Positions 1-10,074 of a stretch of 64,000 nt of DNA are shown here, piece by piece (positions within the stretch are counted from its first letter, which is position 1; each line of letters starts with the position of its first letter). The position numbers were made by a program, and so were the translations under genes. The notes below the pieces were generated by a model. It was not told the origin of the DNA. It saw only the letters and a list, made by a program, of their open reading frames with translations, and ran no database searches. This DNA is from Unio delphinus (taxonomy: Eukaryota; Mollusca; Bivalvia; Unionida; Unionidae). The stretch covers positions 17,615,001 through 17,679,000 of the forward strand of contig JAQISU010000003.1 of NCBI GenBank assembly GCA_029339505.1, read 5' to 3'.

Positions 1-660
1 CTTCGCATTGTTAGAGGCAGTGCAACTATCGGCAGATTGTATGCCAACGTCTGAAATAGAAGAGGCATCAGTATCCAGAGCAAACTAAAGATATACAGTG
101 CAGTTGTGCTCCCCACACTACTTTACGCATGCGAAACGTAGACGGTGTATCAACGCTACGCCAGGATGCCTCAACGCCTCAACATTAATTGGCAGGACAA
201 GGTTCCAGACACTACGGTACTCGCCCAAACAGGTCTCCACATTATTCTGATGGGCGGCAGATGCTGTACGCATGCCAGACCACCGGCTGCCCAGTAGACT
301 CTTCTATGGCAAGCTACAGCAAGGATAGCGATCCCACGGAGGTCAGAAGAAACTCTTCAAAGACAATCTGAAAGCCGCGTTGAAAGTCTTTAACATTAAC
401 TCTGATTCTTGAGACCAAACAGCAAGCGATCGAGTCACTTGGTGTTCCTCCGTGCAGAACGGCTCCAGGTTGTGAGAATCTAGCAGGACAGCAGCTTTAG
501 AGCTGAAGAGAAAACGCATTCAACCCTCCTGGAGATGTCTCACTCATCTTTTGTCCGTTATGCAAACGAACATTCCGCGCAAAGGTTTACATCATCAGCC
601 ACCTGAACAGGCACAGAACAGAACCAGCTCTCCAACCGTTGGATGAGTAGAGAGGTCCTC
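1..660 (+). pseudogene. 3' end of a LINE (non-LTR retrotransposon), decayed
   Basis: Read in several frames, the plus strand matches the C-terminal tail of a non-LTR reverse transcriptase protein. A stretch resembling YSAVVLPTLLYACET is followed by TVYQRYAR, and near 545-625 by a zinc-finger-like end with Cys pairs and HLNRHR spacing. Stops and shifts interrupt every frame, so this is a relic. The same family appears in minus orientation at 39.65-40.32 and 43.8-44.96 kb. The element runs off the left edge of the window. Family assignment is from remembered motifs, so the clade is uncertain. Confidence 0.7.
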
Positions 661-2240
661 GTCGAATCGACGAATGAACACCAACAAACAAGTTAGATAA
701 ATTATATGTTTGCATTCGTAAAGTTAAGTTAGTTAAAATTATTTGTTGAGCTGTCCATAGATTTAATATTATATATGTAGATGTAGATGTGCAAATATAA
801 TCAACTAAGTCTTAGCCTAAGTCATCTGAACAACTTCAGCCTTTATCGCTATGCATTGGAAAACCAAACCATGACATTGGGTGAGGTGCGGGAGAAGAAT
901 TTAAAAGAAAGAAGATACGTGCTCGAATGTTTTGGTATTAAAATGAGTTGTGCGCATTGATTAGGATAAATCAAAAATTTAAACAAAAGTAAACTATGCA
1001 TAAATCGTAATGAATGATGCTAGATCACGCTTGCTGGTAAAAAAAAAAATCACGCCTAACGTTATTATTAACGTTGTGCATGTTGTGATTTCTCACAGAG
1101 AAATCTAGCAGTGTTCGACCCTACTTTTCTTATCTCACTCTAGTCATCTCAGACCAGTCATCTCAGTCAAGGTGTCCAAACGCTCAGAACTGTTTTAAAG
1201 AAACCTTGTTTTCTTCATATGTGCCTGACGTCGTAGTTGTCCTAAAATCAAACAACAACAACACACCGTACAAAAACATTTCGAGAGATACAAAGACACT
1301 GACGCATTCATATCGAGCGTTTTGGTATTATGCTAGTTCGTTGCACACAGCATGGTCAATTTTATCCTATATGCAACCCTAGCTCAATGCATTTTCAGGT
1401 CGGCGTCATTAAATGTGGCCAAAGCAGCCTAACTAGTTTTAAATACTTCGTGTGCAATAAATTATATTATGTTAGCTATATTTAAGGACGCTGACCTGAA
1501 CATTGACTGTGCTACAGATTGGATAAAATTCTCAATGATGTTTGAAATGAACTATGAGAGAAATAAATCTGATCCATGCACATAGACTATAGACCTATAC
1601 ACTTCATTCACTTCCAACTATCTTAACAACTACGGAAAACTTTGTAACAGCCAGAAATGTGTTATGTCAAACATGTTTTATTCTAAATTTGTTAAGCATC
1701 TCCACTGTGCCCCTGTTATCAAAAATATACCTGCAATATTTATTGACAAATAATGCACTTACTGGCCTAAAGGAATCATTTATCCGTCAACACACTAACC
1801 CATAAGTAAATTCACTGCGACACTTGCGATATTTCCAAGACAGATTTTTTTAATATTTATTTAAAGAATCCGTGAACTTGAAAGTTTAGCACATGGTAAT
1901 CCGCTAGGGCCTATATTGAGAGGGTGGTGGGTAATTTTTTAAAAATTAGAACTGATGCAATGAAACAGTTCATTGTAATAAATATTATTAAATATTAATT
2001 ATTTAATGTCAATTTAATAAAGCATCCATATATTAAATGTCATAATGCTTAATTATTATGCGACGTTTTATGTTGTTATTTTGCTTTGTTCAATCGCATA
2101 AACTGTGTACTGTAGATGGAACGGTCACACCACAGCCATTATGAACATAGTTGTATTCATGCACCGCATGTAAACAGTGGGACTTGAACAATAGTGAAGA
2201 GTTCTGGTTACTTTAAAGGAAAAAAGTTGGGTGAGATACA
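661..2240. other. gene-free stretch
   Basis: AT-rich sequence with no long open frame in any reading direction and no recognisable protein motif. There is a short poly-A run near 1040 and AT-rich patches near 1980-2040. I see nothing else in it. Confidence 0.5.
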
Positions 2241-2248
2241 TAATTTAC

Positions 2249-2395
2249 GTTGGGGTTTAAACCTAGGCATGTAAATCCCAGTCGCAGGTGTTAGATTATG
2301 TCTCCCCACGAGAATTGCCCGAGTAGGGAGACATATAAAGTAACTTCCGCGACTGGGATTTCCTTGTCTCGGTCTAAACCCCAACATGTATTATA
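2249..2395. repeat. imperfect long inverted repeat (hairpin or MITE-like)
   Basis: The left arm contains TTGGGGTTTAAACC and ATCCCAGTCGC, then TGTCTCCC. The right arm carries their reverse complements in mirrored order: GGGAGACA, GCGACTGGGAT and GGTCTAAACCCCAA. The arms span roughly 60 bases each around a short centre near 2312-2325. The structure would fold as an interrupted hairpin. It codes for nothing. It could be a small non-autonomous DNA transposon or a structured RNA source; the sequence does not decide between these. Confidence 0.75.
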
Positions 2396-2859
2396 TATGT
2401 CACGATCTAGATTAAGTCAACACGTACTTCAGAGATGGGAGCAGATGTATCTGCTTACGTTTTATATTTCGTAATGAGATATTTAAATTTATCATATACG
2501 ATTAAATGTTCTATACAAGCGACATGCACAATTTACCGTCAAATGAGATTCGGTTTATGGCTTAAGATGATGTTCATATCAGACAGATTTAAATATTAAT
2601 ACATTTCTATGTTTCAGTTATACATTTGGATTTTGTTAGTTTCTCATAAAATTGATTGGTATATAATAAAAATATAATTATCATGGTAATTTGATTTTGA
2701 TTGCTAAACTACTATAGAAGATTCTTATATATCTTTACAGTTTAGGAACGTAATATCTAATTGAGATTTCACATGTCTAAAAAGTAACTGAAAAAGGTAA
2801 TACGTCATCAATGTCGAACTTGGGAATCAAAAGTCCTCTAAACTGACATCTCCATGTAC

Positions 2860-3228
2860 GTGAACAGTTTAGGATGTTTAGACAGACATATGTAGTCAAA
2901 CAAACATTTTGAGATGTTTAGACAGCCTTACATTCCAGCAATATGTAGTCAAACAAACATCTTGGGATGTTTAGATAGCCTTACATTCCAGCAATATGTA
3001 GTCAAACAAACATTTTGAGATGTTTAGACAGCCTTACATTCCAGCAATATGTAGTCAAACAAACATCTTGGGATGTTTAGACAGCCTTACATTCCAGCAA
3101 TATGTAGTCAAACAAACATTTTGAGATGTTTAGACAGCCTTACAATTCAGAAATCTGTAGTCAAACAAACATTTTGGGATGTTCTAACAGCTTTAGATTT
3201 CAGCAATCTGTAGTTAAACCTTTCAGGG
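2860..3228. repeat. 53-bp tandem repeat, about 6-7 units
   Basis: The motif GATGTTTAGACAGCC recurs at 2913, 2966, 3019, 3072 and 3125, with a diverged unit at 3178, giving a constant 53-base period. Each unit contains GTAGTCAAACAAACAT. Units alternate between TTTTGA and CTTGGG at the junction, which suggests an older 106-base dimer. The first and last units are more diverged than the centre. Confidence 0.9.
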
Positions 3229-3712
3229 CATTTGGAGAAGTGTCGGCGCTCAGTATTAAAAGCATAATAATATAAACTGCTGTAAAGTTACGCGCTGATC
3301 AAATTACAATGTCAAATATTTTGACATTTGGGCAGAATGTATGCGAGTGGTATCTGGGAAGGGTTTGTACCTGCTTGGATATCACATGGTTATTGGTATT
3401 AGTTGGCGATTTCTAGAAAGAAAAGTTCTACCTCTCATTGACATGTATATCAATTATGATCTATGCTAAATTTGTATTAGGAAACGGATTAAGACGTATT
3501 GTCATTAGATAAAATGAATTACAAAAATCAGACACAAAGTGAATGGGTTTAGTAGGTAGCTTAAATTGATGAATATTTTGTTTTGTTTTGATTAGGATTT
3601 TTAACGTAGCTTTAATAATTTTTCAATATATTATTATTCACATAATATAAATCTAGTTAAGACCTATGCAAATCCAGTTTTTAGAATCTGTATTATAGTC
3701 TGTTCCAAAAAG
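3229..3712. other. gene-free flank with a truncated SINE tail
   Basis: No coding potential is seen. At about 3585-3630 the sequence ATTAGGATTTTTAACGTAGC followed by an AT-rich tail matches the 3' end of the tRNA-derived SINE at 50.49-50.81 kb, so a truncated copy probably lies here. The last bases, 3708-3712 (AAAAG), are the candidate target-site duplication of the large element that follows. Confidence 0.5.
3708..3712. repeat. candidate left target-site duplication (AAAAG)
   Basis: AAAAG immediately precedes the left terminal repeat, and AAAAG immediately follows the right one at 19324-19328. Polintons usually make 6-base duplications. Extending to six gives AAAAAG against AAAAGA, so the match is five bases, or six with a mutated or slipped base. 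Confidence 0.5.
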
Positions 3713-3972
3713 AGCAGCGGGGGGGGGGGCGAATCGGACATTTGCTTCAGATATCATTTGCTCTAAATCTAACAAACATCTCGAGAGAATTAATTCGAAT
3801 CCTTCTTTTTCAACCCCAAAAAAAGGATTACTTGCTCGAAACTTAAGTTTTTCGCAAAATCATACTCCAAGACCGTTTTCATCGTTTAGTCAAAATACGG
3901 TCTCGTCGTGATGTCATCGCCCCCTTGCTGCTATGGGTTAACAATTTATTTCAACCGAATATTCGATCAAGT
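3713..3972 (+). repeat. left terminal inverted repeat of element A
   Basis: This 260-base arm begins AGCAGCGGGG and ends CGATCAAGT. It is matched in reverse complement by 19046-19323 almost base for base. The main differences are homopolymer lengths: an outer G run of 11 here against 16 in the right arm, and an inner C5 here against G17. The remaining sequence differs at only a few positions, which suggests fairly recent insertion or sequence homogenisation between the ends. Confidence 0.95.
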
Positions 3973-3974
3973 TT

Positions 3975-5215
3975 TTAGGACTTTACAAACAAACTAATCG
4001 CTAACACCTCGTCTTGTAGATCAATCAAATTATTTGACTGGTCGGTGAGTCGGAAATTAATTCTCGTTAGCGAATTATTATGGCATCGCATGTAGACAGG
4101 ATTAATTGGGTTTTCGATAATTAGGAATCCTGGAGGAGCTGTTGGTGCAAACGAATAAAGAATATATCCCTGCTGAGCTTGATTTGATTGCTCTAGATTA
4201 ATTTGATAGCTTCCTTCAATTGCATCACATGTTAAATTGAGCGCAATCACCGTTGAAATATTCACATTGTGCGGGGCAATATGCCTACCGCCACCATCTG
4301 GATCATTATTATATTTGAGGAGGACAGTTGAATCTTGTACTTGTAATACCTTGCTAACATTCCTAACAGATTCTTTTAGTTCCTCAGCGTTATATCCTGG
4401 AAACTTGAAATTACGCAGATCGGCTTTTGTGATATTGTAACCGGTTAGGAATCGTTGTTTACTGTCGCTGTTGTCATTGGTTATTGTTTGAATAATTAGT
4501 TCATTGTATATTCCATGTCAGATATAAGCTGATTTAATATTTCAACGTGTTTTTGTGAGTTTGTTTGCCGTAGTTGTTCTAGTTGTGTTTTATGTAATTG
4601 ATTAATTTCATTAAAATAACCAGTGATGTCAGTTAACGTAAATGAAATAGTAACAGATGAGTCGGTTGTTCTTTTAATGATAAAATCCCATTGCAATGTG
4701 TTTTTGTTGGTAAATATAAATCTATCGGCGATTTTTCCTTTTTTTATATCAAATAAATTATCTCGATACATGGGATTGATTTCATGATATGATTGTACGT
4801 CTGTGGTTAAGTCGGTGGTGGATTTTTCCGGTGGTTTTTTCAGGCCATCCTAACACTGTTCTTAACGAGCTGTTATAGATATCTACAATGTATCCCTCTG
4901 TGCTTATTTCGATCGACGACGAGAGCGTCGGTTCATGAAGATTAATAGCTATTTTTGATTCTTTTCCAGTGATTGATTTTATTCTACGCTGAATTTCAGA
5001 ATTGATTTGCTCAATTTGGTACGACCCAGTTGGTAACGAAACAGTTTCCCACGCTGGAGTACCATCGGGTTTATTCTTATATGAGAACACCAGTGCGTTA
5101 TTGGGTTGCTGACCGCCAAATGCAACCGATCTGATATTGGGCCAGCTATGATATACTCATAATTTTGCCAGCGCGATCTCACGCACTGGAATCGGAGAAG
5201 GGAAGTTCACACTAA
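3975..5215 (-). pseudogene. jelly-roll-like minor virion protein (penton-like), frameshifted
   Basis: The minus strand encodes a protein of roughly 400 residues now spread over several frames (about 5160-5215, 4782-5160, 4496-4771 and 3975-4499). Visible conserved pieces, in order, are PIPVREIALAKL, SWPNI, LPTGSYQIEQINSEI, VLGWPEK, RFLTGYNITKADLRNF, FAPTAPPGFLIIENP and a C-terminal DLQDEVLAISLFV. The LPTGSY and VPPGY-like blocks recur in the minor capsid-type ORF found beside capsid genes of invertebrate Polintons. I infer a penton or vertex role from that position. Frame breaks fall near 5160, 4835-4850 and 4499. It starts only a few bases inside the left terminal repeat. Relic C carries the same gene, split between 48.34 and 58.2 kb. 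Confidence 0.65.
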
Positions 5216-5217
5216 AT

Positions 5218-5812
5218 TCAGGGTTTGTTGATGTTATGGATATCATGCTTGTTCGTATCGGAGTGGTATTCTCCGCGATTCGTTGAAGCAGTTCGAGTGA
5301 CATTATTGTTAACGCTGTCTTCAATTTCCAATTTCAACATCGCGGAGTTATACAACTGGGTCATCGTGGAAAATTCAACATCGGATATGAACGAATTGTC
5401 TATTGACAGCGAGATCAACTCGGATAATTTCGAGTACGCGTCAAATACCTCCCGGTACCGAGCTGTATAATCACTGAGTTTTTTTCTGAGAACACGATGA
5501 TAACTTTTTAGTTATCGCGGTGGCGACTGTCGCAATTGTTGTTACCGCGCAGATAGCAATTGGAACTGCAATCGGAGCCATCATGGTCACCGTCGACAAA
5601 ATAACCCCGGCGCTGGCCATCACACAGGACACCGAGTACACGATGATGTCGATGATTGCTACGCTGCGTCGGTATTTTTTCATTTTTTCACGATAACGCT
5701 CAGAAAGTGATTTCAAGTTCGCGGAAAATTCTTTCACGGTATCATATCGATATCGATGCGATTGTGATACCTCTGGGACTATTATCGGTTCAATTGATTT
5801 CATCGATGTCAT
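5218..5812 (-). pseudogene. small membrane protein with coiled-coil tail, frameshifted
   Basis: The first frame (5471-5812, 113 residues) has a charged N-terminus rich in Lys/Arg (residues 20-47). A long hydrophobic region from about residue 48 to 100 follows, able to form two membrane helices. A frame break in the T-rich run near 5481-5487 separates it from the second frame (5218-5470), which contains LSELISLSIDNSFISDVEFS and a helical tail. The pattern of hydrophobic hairpin followed by a short helical DISDEEF-like motif is common in ORFs beside Polinton virion genes, but its function is unknown. Relic C has the same gene at 58.93-59.51 kb. Its stop lies next to the minor virion gene, so the two were probably expressed together. 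Confidence 0.6.
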
Positions 5813-5841
5813 TACTATTTCAAACCCGCTAGTGTTTTCAA

Positions 5842-7645
5842 TTATTCGATTGTGTACTCGGATTTATGGTCGGTGGGGGGAATACCGGATACAAATTCTA
5901 GCATCCAGGGTAGAAAATCCCTAACCACTGACTCGTCGGATGTAGTTATATCAATCCTAATAGGGTATCTTATTCGGTCGGGTGCTGCTGGTATCATATC
6001 GTTTATATATGTTACTGTGTTAACACCGCTTATATACATTGCCGGGCCGACTCCCAAATCAAATTTACGGCGATGTATTATTGTAAATCGATAACAACCC
6101 GGTATACTACTATATTTGCTGTGAAAATGTAAACTATTTTTCTTTCCTTGGATCCAATCAAAGGTTCCACTGGCAACTGTGTATACGATGTTACCAACGG
6201 TTTTTACGCGGTGTGAAATTTTTACCTTTTCAAAATTTTCTTTTAGTTTAAGAATATCATTGTAAATATCGAGATAACTTGTCTTGATTTCGTTAGTATT
6301 TATCATCCTCAACGCCTCCTTGTTGAAAAAGAATAACTCCAGAGGGATTTTAATTTCATCGAGATCTTTTAGTTTAAGAATATCATTGTACATTTCGAGA
6401 TAATTTGCCCTGACTTCGTTAGAAACCATCCTCCTCCTATCCCTCTCACTAAAAAAGAATGAAACCAGAAGGCCGTCGATTCCAAGCCGTGCATGGTTTT
6501 TAATATGCTGGTCGATGTTAGAAAATTTCGTCGTGATATATAGGGGGTTTACTGCCCTCAAAGAACTTATTAACAATTTCGCTGGTGAGCTTTTGTTCGT
6601 CAATAGCTTTTTTAACTTCAGCGAGGGTTGGGCCTGTCAGAGATGTGGTTTCAGACACAGGTGTTTTCCCCAAAAAATTATCCACGATGGTATTAAGTGT
6701 TGTTTGTCTCACCATAAACATATTAATATCTTTGAGAGTCATCGTAGATGTAGCCGGGACACCAAAAAAACTATTAGCGATGTAGGCATTGTGAGTATGC
6801 TTGCCAATAAACTCGCTAATTTCAGCAAGAGTCATACCTGCCACAAGCGGGGTTCCAAAAAACTTAACAACGACGTCGTTAGTGGGTTTTTGTACCTTTT
6901 CAAGATTTTCTATTATTTTTAGAAATATCCGTGTAAATATCGAGATAATTTGCCTTGATTTTATTTTCATTCATCCTCCTCTCCGCCTCCTTGTTAAAAA
7001 AGAATAAAGATAGAAAGTTTTTAATTCAGCGAGAGTCATGCCAACCACAAGCGGTGTTCCAAAGAATTTATGTACGACATTTTTGTGAAAACTATTATAA
7101 CCTCGTATATAATCATCCAGATCACGGCCTTGATTTCATTTTCATTCATCCTCCTCTCCGCCTCCTTGTTAAAAAAGAATAAAGATAGAAAGTTTTTAAT
7201 TTCAGCGAGAGTTATGCCAACCACAAGCGGGGTTCCAAAGAATTTATGTACGACATTTTTGCGAAAACTATTATAACCTCGTATATAATCATCCAGCTCA
7301 CGGCCGTGGGCGGCAATCGTCGGTCATCGTAGACACAAGTGCGCCTGGTTTAAGTCGTCCACCGCTGGAATACAGCGCAATAGAGTTTTCAACGGCATCG
7401 CTCTGCCGTATCAAAATGTCATCCGCGGATATATTACTGCTTTTCAATTTACCCTGGCGATCTTGAAATACAACTATTTCGTTCGGGTCAACACTTGTTA
7501 AATTTAACGTCTCAGCGATTTCATCTTCAATTATTTTTTTTACATCCTCGATAGAACCCGCAGATGTTTCCGCGGTTGGTTTCAACATTGACAGAGATCG
7601 TCCCCAAATATCAATCATTATTGTTAGCGCAACTTGTATTTTCAA
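5842..7645 (-). pseudogene. fibre-like repeat protein: N-terminal domain, repeat shaft, C-terminal domain
   Basis: Three consecutive parts lie in shifting frames. The N-terminal part (7298-7645) has EDEIAETLNLTSVDPNEIVV and FQDRQGKLKSSN. The middle (about 6250-7300) is an array of related units of roughly 30-45 residues, with recurring TLAEI/TLKDI starts, FFG/FLG ends, and alternating units containing LFFFNKEA and YNDILKLK. The C-terminal part (5842-6240) is a non-repetitive domain with SGTFDWIQGKK and FTIIHRRKFDLGVGP. Attachment end, repetitive shaft and terminal knob is the layout of viral receptor-binding fibres, so I infer a host-recognition role; I do not recognise the family. Frame breaks lie near 6518-6600, 6970-7030 and 7225-7310. 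Relic C keeps the two ends at about 59.7-60.3 kb. Confidence 0.5.
6951..7305. repeat. 175-bp direct tandem duplication inside the fibre-like gene
   Basis: TTCATTCATCCTCCTCTCC recurs at 6966 and 7141, a 175-base period, and the copies differ at only a few bases. One copy has lost a T (AATTCAGCG against AATTTCAGCG), which shifts the frame. A shorter cousin of the same block, with a CTCC...TTGTTNAAAAAGAAT core, recurs near 6305-6345 and 6425-6460. Confidence 0.88.
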
Positions 7646-8634
7646 TTTATTGATTCTCTAAAATTACCTTGTAATTTCCCACTCGTGTATTTATTTACAA
7701 CCAGATGAGGTGGTTTCTGTGACGATGAAATCTCCGCGAGGACATTTAATACTTCACGGCCGCATATCGGTGGATCATTTAATTGTTGTGTTGGCAGCGT
7801 GGAATAAAAAATCGGAAACTCTTTGAGTTTCATCGAAGAATTTATATACCGCATAAACTCGCTTGGCGGAGCTAACCCATATGAATCAAAATAGACAATC
7901 CCACGTGGATCAATCGCGTATGCAACCCAGTGAGTTCCCGATCCGTTGCTGTTATCAAGATTGATGATACCGGTTTTAACGCTGTTTGGTTTTCTCGGTA
8001 ATTGATCTCTCATAAAAACTCCTCTGAAGTTTTTTATCGCTAGTTTTTTAGCAGCATCAATTAAATCGAAATTGGACATAGGGAGAATTGGGCTTTCAAC
8101 TAATAAACCGTTCCTGGTATTCTTAGACCCTTTCCGCTGTACCATGAATACGGGGTTCCTGGTAGGTACAACCCCTTTCCCTTTTTTATATCCTTTCCCA
8201 GTTGCCTTTTTCAACGCCATCCCTGCCGCGGTCCCAACGGCTCCCAACGCCACCGCTTTCGCCACCGCTGGGGCAGCCGCTGCAATCAATGCTGGTATTG
8301 CAGCTAACAATGGAAATATACCACCTGATTTTATCATGTTGGCGACTGCAGCCTTTGAAAATACAATTTGAACCCCTCGCTTATTCTTCAGCGCATCATT
8401 GAAATGTTTTATTTGACGATCCGTCAGTGATATTTTATGTGTACCGCCGGACATCTGCGCTGGTTTCAACGTTATTGTGGTTCCACATTCTTTAGCGGAT
8501 TTTGATCGCAATTTCTTGACCTGACCATCAGTCAGCTTGACACTAACAACAATATATGTAATTTTATTGTAAAACACATTTATACTTTCAATTGATCTAA
8601 TTGTGAATCGTTTACATATTTTCCACTGGTGCAT
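7642..8634 (-). CDS. core peptide fused to adenain-type cysteine protease
   Basis: An intact frame of about 330 residues. The N-terminal part has two related blocks (VKLTDGQVKKL near residue 33 and ISLTDRQIKHF near 69). Then SGG and an Ala-rich hydrophobic stretch (about 104-140, GGIFPLLAAIPALIAAAAP) and a Lys/Gly-rich linker (143-156) follow, resembling membrane-active or core peptides of adenovirus type. The C-terminal part is an adenain-like maturation protease: His236 (GTHWVAY), Asp251 (YFDSYG), Gln284 or Gln285 (PTQQ) and Cys292 (ICGREV) fit the H-D-Q-C catalytic set. Its expected role is cleavage of virion proteins during maturation; self-release of the core peptide is my inference. A TTG three bases before the first ATG is unlikely to be the start. 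The 5' end overlaps the 3' end of the capsid frame by about 20 bases. Confidence 0.88.
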   Translation of the reverse strand: MHQWKICKRFTIRSIESINVFYNKITYIVVSVKLTDGQVKKLRSKSAKECGTTITLKPAQMSGGTHKISLTDRQIKHFNDALKNKRGVQIVFSKAAVANMIKSGGIFPLLAAIPALIAAAAPAVAKAVALGAVGTAAGMALKKATGKGYKKGKGVVPTRNPVFMVQRKGSKNTRNGLLVESPILPMSNFDLIDAAKKLAIKNFRGVFMRDQLPRKPNSVKTGIINLDNSNGSGTHWVAYAIDPRGIVYFDSYGLAPPSEFMRYINSSMKLKEFPIFYSTLPTQQLNDPPICGREVLNVLAEISSSQKPPHLVVNKYTSGKLQGNFRESIN

Positions 8635-9040
8635 CAACGATTCTCATTCGTCCACCAACACCTTCTAGCAACATTGATTTATCACTGAGAATGACAGCAA
8701 CCGCTCTATAATTAGCAATAGCGCCACGAAGGACATTAGCTCTGAAGTGTATATCAACGACGGATTGCCTTGTTAAATCAAGATGTTCCTGCGAAAAGTA
8801 GTAGATCGGATACAAGTTCTTAAAATCATATTGCGATATTTGCAAACCAGTATCAACATTTTGATCACGGCTCATATAGGACAGCATACGATGGTACACG
8901 CGAGCAATATCGTTTTGATCGAAATTAAGTTGTATGTCTTCGGATGGTTCCTGCTGGCCATTTATTCTCAACGAGACCTCAGTAACTCCTAATTGATCAA
9001 ATATCATATGACTGTGCAATTGTGAATTCACTCTTGTCAT
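8612..9040 (-). pseudogene. major capsid protein, C-terminal frame
   Basis: A 142-residue frame carrying the second-barrel end of a double jelly-roll capsid protein. It contains IFDQLGVTEVSLRINGQ, then an LNFDQND block and a segment near residues 100-130 with ANYRAVAVIL. These match conserved blocks I associate with capsid proteins of invertebrate Polintons. The ATG overlaps the stop of the upstream capsid frame as ATGA (9037-9040). It could be a translationally coupled split capsid, but homologues are normally a single protein, so a one-base frameshift is more likely. Confidence 0.8.
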
Positions 9041-10023
9041 ATCCTACAACGTGATAAATATATGACGTGGAGCTGAAACGCCTTGTTGTGATGCCAAGTT
9101 GTAAATGTACCATTGATATTTGATTGCTTAACATCTGTTGTTGTTGTTAGCCAACTTAGGAATGATTTGCCACCCGCATCCATAAATGATAGTAGTCGCT
9201 CTTCAGTGGTAATTGATGGGGTCATTACTGGCATCCACAAGACCAATTTAGTTAAAATGACTTTACCAGCGTCAGCAACTGGATTTGCAGGATCCGCTGA
9301 AATTCTCCAGATTGCATCATCGTCACTACCCTTTCGCACGGGTACTACTGTATGCTTCGCTCCATAAATAACTTTTTGTACATTTCTACAGAATCCAAAT
9401 ATATGATGCAACGGAATCGCACATGAAAACGATCTACGCTGTCCTGCCAACATTGCTATTCGTGTTGCAGCTCCTAGATTGTACTGGAGATCAGTATTTA
9501 TAATCATATCCTCGATAGCAGCAGGGGCGGGAGGACCAGCACGATCATTTGGCCGTCGTACAATAAATTGAGTGTGTCCAGCAGTGTTTTTATTATCTTT
9601 TGCAAACATCATAGACGGACCTGCTGATCTTGTATAATCGTCAGAATATCTTGCTAACCCAATTATTGTTGTAGCCACATCAACATCACGTTCTATAGAG
9701 TCAATCTCTTTTCCGTCAATGAGATATCTCGCGGATTCAAATACCGCCATGATACCATTATTGACTAAGCCGACTTTGGCACCATCTGGATACGGTGCGG
9801 GTACAGCAAAAGTATCAGTAAGCCGTACAAGTTCTCCTTCTACTTCGATAAACGCTTCAGCGGGTAGAAAGTATTTGCTGGTATCATGGACTTGAAGTTC
9901 AATTCGCGATCGAATATCTGGTTGTATTGCATGATAGGAATGAAATTGATAATCGCGGACGGAATTGTCCTTGGGTACTGGGGCTTCCATATCTAACGCT
10001 GGATCAGTTGTTCTTTTGAACAT
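9037..10023 (-). pseudogene. major capsid protein (double jelly-roll), N-terminal frame
   Basis: A 328-residue frame. It contains SRIELQVHDTSKYFLPAEAF near the start, then FESARYLIDGKEIDSIERDV (about 94-113), AGQRRSFSCAIPLHHIFGF (about 193-211) and a KLVLWMPV block (about 255-262). Order and composition fit the first barrel and linker of a double jelly-roll hexon-like protein, the shell building block. Together with the next frame the total is about 470 residues, within the normal range for Polinton capsids. The frame ends at TGA in an ATGA overlap near 9037. A possible further disturbance upstream of the junction cannot be excluded, because conserved spacing is not perfect there. The start ATG at 10021-10023 follows an (AAT)n run on the coding strand. 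Confidence 0.82.
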
Positions 10024-10074
10024 TATTATTATTATTATTCACATCAGTATTTTCAATTGTGAAATTCTTTGTAA

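Noticed and set aside
2860..3228. CRISPR-like array
   Set aside because: The 53-base units are contiguous with no unique spacers, and the DNA is eukaryotic. It is a minisatellite.
5225..5470. Plus-strand frame opposite the membrane protein gene
   Set aside because: It overlaps the better supported minus-strand coding sequence, which is also conserved in relic C.
8072..8402. Plus-strand Ala/Pro-rich frames
   Set aside because: They are shadows of the Ala-rich core peptide segment of the protease gene.
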